A DNA stretch of 9,529 nucleotides from Dehalococcoidia bacterium. GTDB lineage: Bacteria; Chloroflexota; Dehalococcoidia; GIF9; AB-539-J10. The stretch lies in the NCBI GenBank assembly GCA_030612345.1, contig JAUWOB010000027.1:1-9529 (forward strand), read 5' to 3'. Shown here one piece after another: positions 1 through 5,606 of the stretch. The stretch's first letter is position 1, and each line of letters opens with the position of its first letter. Under the pieces are notes generated by a model, which did no database searches, had not been told where the DNA came from, and saw only the letters and a list, made by a program, of their open reading frames with translations. The position numbers and the translations under genes were made by a program.

Positions 1-189
1 AATGGGCAGGATTGTCCCGATGAGCGTGGAGTAGAGGATCGGCTTGATGCCCCCTCCCCCCAGGTGCCGTTCTACCAACCTTGACGGGATGAACTCGTGG
101 ATCAAGCCACTCAGCAGGAACCCTATTGCCAGGACGGGCAATACCTCGATGAGATAATCCTTGAATACTATGAAATACTGGACTACCAA
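1..189 (-). CDS. DUF318/ArsP-type permease, N-terminal part, cut by the left window edge
   Basis: Only the first 63 residues are in the window; the gene continues past the left edge. I read it from a TTG codon at 189-187, because an in-frame TAG lies immediately upstream (192-190) and a GGAGG ribosome-binding site (200-196) sits 6 bases before the TTG. The peptide has a hydrophobic segment at about residues 14-31 (LPVLAIGFLLSGLIHEFIP region), then a glycine-rich turn, then a second hydrophobic segment ending ...STLIGTILPI at the edge. This pattern resembles the start of the DUF318 permease family (YraQ, ArsP, SO_0444 type), in which a cysteine motif of the form LPxCSCG normally follows right after this point; that motif would lie outside the window. 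ArsP members export trivalent organoarsenicals, and others are linked to Cu/Zn efflux. The gene lies 149 bases downstream of arsM, which makes an arsenical exporter attractive, but substrate cannot be told from this fragment. Confidence 0.75.
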   Translation of the reverse strand, partial: MVVQYFIVFKDYLIEVLPVLAIGFLLSGLIHEFIPSRLVERHLGGGGIKPILYSTLIGTILPI

Positions 190-338
190 CTATCCCCTCC
201 GGGATTTCTGGCGAAACAATTCCTGACACTCATCACTCTCATCACCGCGCCAAAGCCAAGCGCTGCCCGTAAGTTCGGCAGTTCTCCTTAGCCCTGAGCC
301 TTCCTCTTTTTTCTCAAGGCATCTTGCAGCCCACGTCT

Positions 339-1094
339 TCACTTATATGCTTTGACTGTGATGCTCAGAAGCTTCTCGGGTGGTTGGCTTCCCTCACCTT
401 CTACATAGCACTCTTTGCCGGACAGCACCTGCACATCCCTAAAGCCAGCTTCCTTCATCTTCTCCAGGTATTCTTGCTGCTCCAAAGCGCCGGCGATACA
501 ACATGCCCAGGCATCAGGGTCGCTCTTTATGGCAGCAGGGAGCGCTCTCTCGGAAACTATGTCGGAGACTGTGAGCCTGCCCCCGGGCTTCAAGACTCGA
601 TAAGCCTCCTGGAAGACCTTGGATTTGTCCGGGGAGAGATTGATAACGCAGTTACTGAGAATCACATCCACGGATTCATCCTCAACGGGAAGTCTCTCCA
701 TTTCTCCCAGGCGAAACTCCACGTTGTGGTAGCCATAGACTCTGGCGCTCTCCTCTGCTCTATTCACCATCTCTTCCGTCATATCCACACCAATAGCCTT
801 GCCAGCCATACCAACCTTGTTGGCCGCCAGGAACACATCTACACCGGCTCCTGACCCCAGGTCGAGGACTATCTCCCCCGTTTTGAGGTCTGCTATGGCC
901 GCCGGATTGCCGCATCCCAGGCCCATAACTGCCTCCTCTGGCACACGCTGCAAATCTTCCCTCGAATATCCGATAGCCTCAGCCTGGGAGAGGGGGCCAC
1001 CCCCGCAAGCACAACTTGAGCAGCTCTCTCCTTCTTGCTTAGCTATCTGCGCGTATCTGCCCTTCACGACTTTCTTGATTTCCTTCTCTTTCAT
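339..1094 (-). CDS. arsM: Arsenite S-adenosylmethionine methyltransferase (ArsM)
   Basis: A 251-residue cytoplasmic class I SAM-dependent methyltransferase that would methylate As(III) to methylarsenicals. The SAM-binding motif I is [11 protein letters not shown] at about residues 76-86, followed by GVDMTEEMV (102-110) and the later [10 protein letters not shown] strand (144-153) and RVLKPGGRL (166-174). Cysteines expected to bind As(III) are visible: C61 in GLGCGNP, C198/C199 in [11 protein letters not shown], and C229 in GKECYVEG, plus an N-terminal cluster C25, C28, C30. C61, C199 and C229 plausibly correspond to the C72, C174 and C224 set of algal ArsM, although the spacing between the last two is shorter here, so that last match is less secure. 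The start is well supported: AGGAGG lies 8 bases before the ATG. It lies between the thioredoxin-like gene and a probable permease; ArsM enzymes need thiol reductant, which fits the neighbourhood. Confidence 0.9.
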   Translation of the reverse strand: MKEKEIKKVVKGRYAQIAKQEGESCSSCACGGGPLSQAEAIGYSREDLQRVPEEAVMGLGCGNPAAIADLKTGEIVLDLGSGAGVDVFLAANKVGMAGKAIGVDMTEEMVNRAEESARVYGYHNVEFRLGEMERLPVEDESVDVILSNCVINLSPDKSKVFQEAYRVLKPGGRLTVSDIVSERALPAAIKSDPDAWACCIAGALEQQEYLEKMKEAGFRDVQVLSGKECYVEGEGSQPPEKLLSITVKAYK

Positions 1095-1127
1095 GATTTT
1101 CGCCTCCTGCGATTGTTTACGATTGCA

Positions 1128-1190
1128 CTATGCCCAGAGCACTTCTGCACGGCGAGCTTTTTTCTCCTGAACACTCGTCAAGAAGGCCAT
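1128..1190 (-). CDS. Possible 20-codon small ORF upstream of arsM
   Basis: In the 193-base gap between the TlpA-like gene and arsM there is an ATG (1190-1188) with AAGGAG 9 bases upstream, opening 20 codons and ending in TAG (1130-1128). The peptide begins MAFLTSVQEKK and ends EVLWA; it is basic in the middle, has no cysteine, and I recognise no family. It is in the same frame as arsM: reading past the TAG runs without another stop through 11 codons into the arsM ATG. It could be a translated leader that couples to arsM, the remnant of a longer N-terminus, or chance. The good ribosome-binding site is the only positive evidence. Confidence 0.3.
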   Translation of the reverse strand: MAFLTSVQEKKARRAEVLWA

Positions 1191-1287
1191 GGGTTTCATC
1201 TCCTTCTGCTTTCTCAATTCATGGGCTGGCCGGGGCGGGTTCCCCTCGCCGTGTGGTCGGCATCCGGGTCCCGTGAGTACTATGCTT

Positions 1288-1845
1288 CTAACCCTCGATG
1301 TACTGTCTCACCTTGGCCTCGCTTTCGCCCCAGCTAATGCCAATGAACTCAATCTCGTCTCCTCTCTCCTCGAAAGCTGCCTGCAGATAGGGGATCTGGC
1401 GGACGCAATACCGACACCAGGTGGTCCAGAAGTTAAGCAGAACCCACTGACCTCTCAGCTGGCTCAGCGTCACTGACTGTCCATCGAGAGTGGCCAGGGT
1501 AAAATCCGGAGCCGCATGCCCGATTACCGGGGCTACTCCCGGGAGGGGAGATGCGCCTTGGCTCGAAGTTACATCTTCCAGCCAGCGAATTAAGTCTTCC
1601 TGGCTCCGAAAAGCGCCTACTATTCTACCGCGGACAATCCCTTCTTCGTCGATTAGTAAGGTGACGGGAACGCCTCCAATATTGTAAGCCGCTCCTATCC
1701 TCTGGTCTCTGTCCAGAGCTATGGTGAAGGTTACATCGGATGCGGGAGACGGCACACGCCCCGGAAGATACCACCTTAGCACCAGGATGGCAACTACTAT
1801 CACCACGACCACTATTGTAAGTTGTATTGCTTTTCTTATGCGCAT
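1288..1845 (-). CDS. Membrane-anchored TlpA-like thioredoxin with permuted domain order
   Basis: A 185-residue protein read from the ATG at 1845-1843, chosen because GAGGTG lies 9 bases upstream; an in-frame GTG at 1857 would add four residues but overlaps that site. Residues 2-6 are basic and are followed by a membrane segment (about 8-24), so the rest should lie outside the cytoplasm. Residues 37-92 look like the second half of a TlpA/ResA domain: strand FTIALD, helix RIGAAYNI, the cis-proline strand GGVPVTLLID (P60), a GIVRGRIVGAF strand and a terminal helix. A Ser/Pro/Gly linker (93-109) leads to the first half: APDFTLATLDG, strand VLLNFW, active site WCRYC (C144, C147), helix, strand EFIGIS, helix ending YIEG and stop. 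A normal TlpA would have these halves in the opposite order. None of the three frames after the stop continues the fold. The gene follows ccdA by 15 bases, its usual electron donor, so a thiol-disulfide reductase role is likely. Confidence 0.85.
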   Translation of the reverse strand: MRIRKAIQLTIVVVVIVVAILVLRWYLPGRVPSPASDVTFTIALDRDQRIGAAYNIGGVPVTLLIDEEGIVRGRIVGAFRSQEDLIRWLEDVTSSQGASPLPGVAPVIGHAAPDFTLATLDGQSVTLSQLRGQWVLLNFWTTWCRYCVRQIPYLQAAFEERGDEIEFIGISWGESEAKVRQYIEG

Positions 1846-1860
1846 AACATCATTCACCTC

Positions 1861-2550
1861 TTAGAAAGTAAGAGAAATAAGACGAGTCAGGTAGCCGGTA
1901 AGCAGCCCGATGCCCACGGCTATAAGAAGTATGCCGCTCAGCACAGAAATCATGTTGGCGCGCCGGCTAAGCCATGTGATAAGCGGTGCCGCTGACCCCA
2001 TAGCCAGCCCGATGCCGACGAAGGGCACACCCAGCCCCAGCGAGTAAGCAAGGAGCAGACAGGCACCCTGCCAGGCGGTTTGCGCACTCGAGGCCAGAGC
2101 CAGGATGCCGGCTAGCACAGGTCCTACGCAGGGCGTCCATCCTAGGGCGAAGGCGGCTCCCAATCCGAGGGAGCGCAGATATCCCGAGCCCTTACCCAAG
2201 GAGCCTTTGAAACGCATTCCGTAATTGAGCGAGGGTATCTTGCGGGCGGCAAGCAGCCAGAGCCCGAACAATATCAGCAGACTGCCAGCTATCCTGTAAA
2301 GCAGCGTGGTGGGAACAATTGCTCCTATCAACCCCACCGAAGCTCCCAGGCCCGCAAACACCAGGGAAAAACCAGCCACAAAGCTAACGGCGTGAAGGGT
2401 GACGCGCCAGCGGCTGATTTCCGATGTCAAGGAAGAGGCACCCGCCAGATTGACGATGTATACCAACCCGAGAGGTAGCACGCAAGGCGAGAGAAACGAA
2501 AGCACGCCGGCAACAAACGCGACGCCTAAAGATAATTCACCCATAGACAA
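1861..2550 (-). CDS. ccdA: CcdA/DsbD-type transmembrane electron-transfer protein
   Basis: A 229-residue polytopic membrane protein of the CcdA family, which carries electrons from cytoplasmic thioredoxin across the membrane to extracytoplasmic thioredoxin-like proteins. The two family motifs, each with one redox cysteine, are clear: LSFLSPCVLPL (C23) and GWTPCVGPVL (C141), in the first and fourth of about six hydrophobic segments (roughly 7-35, 52-78, 83-102, 128-155, 160-190, 200-226). A third cysteine, C164, is also within a membrane segment. Length is normal for a stand-alone CcdA. The start is uncertain: TTG at 2550 has GAGG 13 bases upstream, and an in-frame ATG at 2544 is even farther from it; I keep the TTG. 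It is followed 15 bases later by the TlpA-like protein, its probable partner. The role here could be extracytoplasmic disulfide reduction under metal stress rather than cytochrome c assembly, since no cytochrome gene is in view. Confidence 0.9.
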   Translation of the reverse strand: MSMGELSLGVAFVAGVLSFLSPCVLPLGLVYIVNLAGASSLTSEISRWRVTLHAVSFVAGFSLVFAGLGASVGLIGAIVPTTLLYRIAGSLLILFGLWLLAARKIPSLNYGMRFKGSLGKGSGYLRSLGLGAAFALGWTPCVGPVLAGILALASSAQTAWQGACLLLAYSLGLGVPFVGIGLAMGSAAPLITWLSRRANMISVLSGILLIAVGIGLLTGYLTRLISLTF

Positions 2551-2598
2551 TCAGATCTGTCCGCCTCAATCCGACATGGCACCCATCTCCCCCAATTC

Positions 2599-3381
2599 CT
2601 AAGCATTTGTCTCTATTATTTCGCCCTTCACTCCGATCATGACCGTTTCCAGGGGAATATCCTTGCCGCTCTTGCTCAAGGCCTCCCGCACCGCCTGAAC
2701 CAGACCCTGACAGCAAGGAACTTCCATGTACACAACTTTGATGCTCTTGATATCTGAGCTCTCCAGTATCTGGGTGATCTTGCTCACGTAAGCGCTGAGA
2801 TCATCGAGTTTGGGACAGCCGATAGCGATGGCTTTACCCTTGATAAAATCATGATGAAAATTGGCGTAGGCAAACGGAACGCAATCGGCAACAAGGACTA
2901 GATCCGCATTCCGTAAATACGGAGCATGCGCTGGCACCAGATGAAGCTGGATCGGCCACTGACGGAGTTCAGAGCTAACCCTGACGCTTGCCTCCGCCAC
3001 ATCCTCCTTCTTTTGCCAGTGTAACATCTGGGCCGAAGGACACGAGCTTATGCCGGCGTGAGAATGGTGCTGAGGAAGCTCATGGGCATGCTCGCTCAGA
3101 TGAGCCAGGTGCTTCTCCAGGAGTTCAGGCGATTTCTCCTTGATATGGCTGACTACTCCCCCTCCGTCATATTCCTCGACTTCCTTTTCCTCAATAGCCA
3201 TGGCCCCCCGGGGACAGTCGCCAAGACATGCCCCGAGCCCATCGCAGAAACTCTCTTTTACCAGTCTTGCCTTGCCGTCAACAATCTGCAGCGCTCCTTC
3301 CGGACAAGAGGGAATGCAGAGCCCGCAGCCGTCGCATTTCTCTTCATCAATCTTGATAGTCTTCCTCTTTACCTTCGCCAT
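2599..3381 (-). CDS. Ferredoxin-domain Fe-S protein of unknown function
   Basis: A 260-residue soluble protein. The N-terminus is a ferredoxin domain: the first motif is complete (C16, C19, C22, C26 in KCDGCGLCIPSCP). The second, FCDGLGACLGDCP, has C46, C52 and C56 but a leucine (L49) where the second cysteine usually sits, so one cluster may be [3Fe-4S] or use another ligand. Then comes a histidine-rich linker (seven His between 91 and 108) ending in SSCPSA (C114), and a C-terminal domain of about 120 residues with ADLVLVADCVPF (C167), IAIGCPKLDD (C189) and MEVPCCQG (C223, C224). This architecture is familiar from anaerobes, but I know of no assigned reaction. The ATG starts immediately after the arsC TGA (TGAATG), with AAGGAG in the end of arsC 9 bases upstream, so the two are probably translationally coupled. 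An electron carrier or metal-binding role is the most that can be said. Confidence 0.8.
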   Translation of the reverse strand: MAKVKRKTIKIDEEKCDGCGLCIPSCPEGALQIVDGKARLVKESFCDGLGACLGDCPRGAMAIEEKEVEEYDGGGVVSHIKEKSPELLEKHLAHLSEHAHELPQHHSHAGISSCPSAQMLHWQKKEDVAEASVRVSSELRQWPIQLHLVPAHAPYLRNADLVLVADCVPFAYANFHHDFIKGKAIAIGCPKLDDLSAYVSKITQILESSDIKSIKVVYMEVPCCQGLVQAVREALSKSGKDIPLETVMIGVKGEIIETNA

Positions 3382-3984
3382 TCAGTCGATCTCCTTGAGC
3401 AATTCCGCAACCTTCTCTTTTATGATAGCGAGTGTCCGGCGGTATGTTTCTATGTCCTTGCCGCAGGGGTCGGCAATATCCCAATCGATCCTTTTCGCCC
3501 CCGGGATGACGGGACATTCAACTTCGCAGCCCATAGTGACTACTATGTCAATCGGTTCCTTGTCCTGGATGGCCTTCGGTTTCCCACGCCAGGTGATGTT
3601 CTCCTCCCTCAATACTTCCAGTACCTTTGGCTCTACGTGTTGGGCCGGATTCGTCCCCATGCTCACAAACTCAAGATTGGGTCTGCTGCTCAATTTCCTG
3701 GCCACCGCCTCCGCCATCTGGCTTCTGCATGAGTTCCCCAGACAGACAAACGCGATCCTCTTCTTCTTCAGTGCTTTGTACATCTCTTCTCCGACGCATT
3801 CTACAGCATATTTGCACCACTGCACGCAGGCTTCCAGGTCGTTGTAAATGGTAAACCCACACTTACTGCATTTGGTCAGCATCTCATGGGAGAAAATCTC
3901 CACTTCTCTGCCGCACTCAGGACACTTCTTTATCTTAATCGTTGGTGTCCGTATATGTGCTGCTCCGGGGCATTTATCAAACAT
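3382..3984 (-). CDS. arsC: Zinc ribbon fused to LMW-PTP-type arsenate reductase (ArsC)
   Basis: A 200-residue protein. I start it at the ATG at 3984 because GGAGG lies 8 bases upstream; an ATG at 3990 and GTG at 3993 are in frame but too close to that site. Residues 1-70 hold a cysteine-rich module: CPECG (C21, C24) and CSKCG (C39, C42) form a likely zinc ribbon, followed by C53, C57 and C63. Residues 76-200 are the low-molecular-weight phosphatase fold: the anion-binding loop CLGNSCRS (C81 to R87, the C-X5-R signature), GCEVECP (C153, C157), which supplies the resolving cysteines typical of arsenate reductases, and DWDIADPCG with the general acid D172. The reaction would be arsenate to arsenite by a cysteine relay regenerated by thioredoxin. 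A plain protein tyrosine phosphatase is less likely given the extra cysteines. The gene lies 31 bases after the cysteine desulfurase and abuts the ferredoxin gene. Confidence 0.85.
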   Translation of the reverse strand: MFDKCPGAAHIRTPTIKIKKCPECGREVEIFSHEMLTKCSKCGFTIYNDLEACVQWCKYAVECVGEEMYKALKKKRIAFVCLGNSCRSQMAEAVARKLSSRPNLEFVSMGTNPAQHVEPKVLEVLREENITWRGKPKAIQDKEPIDIVVTMGCEVECPVIPGAKRIDWDIADPCGKDIETYRRTLAIIKEKVAELLKEID

Positions 3985-4015
3985 GGTCATCACCTCCGGG
4001 TTCTTGGCGGGGCAA

Positions 4016-5182
4016 TCATCTGCTACTCTTCAGAAGGGGGGACATGGCTCTCAACCTGGCCACGATTCCGGGCAAGACCCTCAACACCCGCCCCACGTCT
4101 TGCTCCGAGTTCTCCCGCCCCAGGCTGCATCTGAGCGAGCCATGAGCTTGCTCGGGCGGAAGACCCAGCGCCAGAAGAACATGCGAGGGTTCAAGGCTTG
4201 CTGAGCTACAGGCTGAGCCCGTAGAGGCGCAGATACCCTCAAGATCAAGATTCAGGAGCACGGCTTCGCCCTCCACAAAACCAACGCTCACATTGATGTT
4301 GTTGGGCAGCCTTCTCCTGGGATGACCGTTCAAGCGAACATGGTCCATCGTCTCCAGGAGACCTGTAATCAGCTTATCCCGAAGACCCCGCAGCCGTTCC
4401 GCTTCCTTAGCCGTCTCCTGCCCGGCAATCTCTACGGCCTTACCCAAGCCCACGATGCCGGGAATATTCTCTGTACCGGCCCTGCGTCCCTTTTCTTGCT
4501 CTCCACCCTGCATAAGGGAAACCAACCTGGTGCCTTTCCTCACATACAACGCTCCAACTCCCTTGGGTCCGTATAGCTTGTGTGCTGAAATCGAGAGCAA
4601 GTCCACCTTGAGTTCATCCACATTCACCGCAATATGCCCCACGGTCTGCACGGCATCGCTGTGAAAGCAGATGCCAGCCTCTTCAGCGATTCTGCCTATT
4701 TCTTCTATAGGCTCTATGGTGCCTACTTCGTTGCTGGCATGTATAACCGAGATCAGGATGGTCTTGCCGGTGATAGCTCTTCTGACATCCGCTGGATCAG
4801 CCAGTCCATACTGGTCCACAGGCAGGCAGGTTATCGTGAATCCTCGTTTCTCCAGAAACCTGGCCGCCTCCAACACAGCGTGATGTTCAATCGAGGTAGT
4901 GATGATATGATTTCCTTTATGCTCATTGGCATAGGCAGCGCCCTTCAGGGCCAGATTATCGGCCTCCGTTCCTCCACTGGTGAAGACAATCTCCTCACTT
5001 CGTGCGCCGATCAGTCCTGCCACCCTGGTTCTGGCCTCCTCTACGGCAGCCCTTGCCTCCTGCCCGTAAGAATAGATGCTGGAAGGATTGCCGAAGGCAT
5101 CGGTGAAATAAGGCAGCATAGCCTTCACTACCTCGGGATGGGTCGGCGTGGTGGCAGCATGATCAAGATATACTCTATTCAT
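4016..5182 (-). CDS. Cysteine desulfurase, NifS/IscS family
   Basis: A 388-residue PLP enzyme that converts cysteine to alanine and leaves a persulfide on its active cysteine for Fe-S cluster or thio-cofactor synthesis. The start [18 protein letters not shown] is the typical NifS/IscS N-terminus. H101 in SIEHHAVL stacks on PLP; the PLP lysine is K202 in [28 protein letters not shown] follows at 234-246; the catalytic cysteine is C325 in ASTGSACSS, and [12 protein letters not shown] (349-360) completes the class I pattern. Length is standard for the NifS type. The ribosome-binding site is not ideal (GGAGG 13 bases before the ATG). No IscU or other scaffold gene is adjacent. Lying between YHS and arsC, it may serve repair of Fe-S clusters damaged by copper or arsenite; the IscR-like regulator heading the cluster fits. 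It is also possible that it is the housekeeping desulfurase of the cell. Confidence 0.93.
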   Translation of the reverse strand: MNRVYLDHAATTPTHPEVVKAMLPYFTDAFGNPSSIYSYGQEARAAVEEARTRVAGLIGARSEEIVFTSGGTEADNLALKGAAYANEHKGNHIITTSIEHHAVLEAARFLEKRGFTITCLPVDQYGLADPADVRRAITGKTILISVIHASNEVGTIEPIEEIGRIAEEAGICFHSDAVQTVGHIAVNVDELKVDLLSISAHKLYGPKGVGALYVRKGTRLVSLMQGGEQEKGRRAGTENIPGIVGLGKAVEIAGQETAKEAERLRGLRDKLITGLLETMDHVRLNGHPRRRLPNNINVSVGFVEGEAVLLNLDLEGICASTGSACSSASLEPSHVLLALGLPPEQAHGSLRCSLGRENSEQDVGRVLRVLPGIVARLRAMSPLLKSSR

Positions 5183-5239
5183 ATCCTGACTTTATCCCTC
5201 CACAACATAATCTGTAACGAGGTCAAGATGGTTCGAATC

Positions 5240-5248
5240 AGTATAGCA
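5240..5248 (-). promoter_or_regulatory. Candidate extended -10 promoter ahead of the desulfurase gene
   Basis: In the 123-base gap between the YHS gene and the desulfurase, the - strand reads TGCTATACT, an extended -10 element (TGn plus TATACT). There is no convincing -35 at 17 bases; a TTGAAC lies 26 bases upstream, which is too far. It could provide a second, internal transcription start for the nifS-arsC part of the cluster. Evidence is one short motif only. Confidence 0.3.
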
Positions 5249-5305
5249 CGGCTGATGCTTGGGGCCCTTAAGTTCAATCTTTGGATGCGTCCCTACATAG
5301 CTCCC

Positions 5306-5551
5306 CTAGTGTTTCGAGGAATGCATCCCGGGCGCTTCTCTCCAATACTTCTCAGGGTTTTCATCGAAGGCCTTCTTGCAGCCTAGGGCGCAGAAGTAAT
5401 AGGTCTTACCCTTGTACTGCGATGTTGCGGCCGCCTTCTTCTCATCGACCTCCATGCCGCAAACAGGGTCCTTGGCCATCTTGCCACTCCCGTTCAGTTC
5501 CTGAGCCGCAGAGCGCCCTCCAAATAGAAGACGCTTGAGTCGTCCTGCCAT
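5306..5551 (-). CDS. Small YHS-domain metal-binding protein
   Basis: An 81-residue protein. The YHS domain spans about residues 28-70: DPVCGMEVD (C31) and YYFCALGCKKAF (C54, C58), then NPEKYW. In this family the cysteines bind soft metal ions, and the domain often accompanies copper or heavy-metal P-type ATPases, either fused to them or as a separate small protein. The first 24 residues are basic and look unstructured. I start at the ATG at 5551, which has GGAGG 8 bases upstream; a GTG at 5560 is in frame but overlaps that site, and an internal ATG (residue 25, MAKDPVCG) with a weak GGGAG could also serve and would give a bare YHS domain. It follows copA by 55 bases, so a copper delivery or sensing role next to CopA is the best inference. 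Confidence 0.85.
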   Translation of the reverse strand: MAGRLKRLLFGGRSAAQELNGSGKMAKDPVCGMEVDEKKAAATSQYKGKTYYFCALGCKKAFDENPEKYWREAPGMHSSKH

Positions 5552-5606
5552 CTCGCTCACCTCCTTTTCTATCTTTTCCTCAGAAGCTTAGGCCCCGAGG
5601 CCATGT

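Noticed and set aside
190..338. Short open frame on the - strand (from a GTG/ATG pair near 245 to a TAG overlapping the permease start) and a GCGC inverted repeat in the arsM-permease gap
   Set aside because: The frame has no clear ribosome-binding site before its ATG, about 20 codons and no recognisable family; the repeat has only a 4-base stem. I see nothing firm in this gap.
324..854. 176-codon open frame on the + strand opposite arsM, and similar long + strand frames opposite the other leftward genes (for example 3058-3732, 4634-5386, 7281-7964)
   Set aside because: They lie antisense to genes with clear family motifs, have no ribosome-binding sites I trust, and their translations look like no protein family; they are by-products of the coding on the other strand.
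1191..1287. Continuation of a truncated TlpA domain in another frame after the stop at 1288
   Set aside because: The three frames translated by eye contain no strand-helix or cis-Pro motif; the missing half is already present at the front of the same protein.
5585..5606. GGCC-loop-GGCC hairpin just after the copA stop as a terminator
   Set aside because: The stem is only four base pairs and no T-run follows on the - strand; the next gene begins 55 bases on with a good ribosome-binding site.
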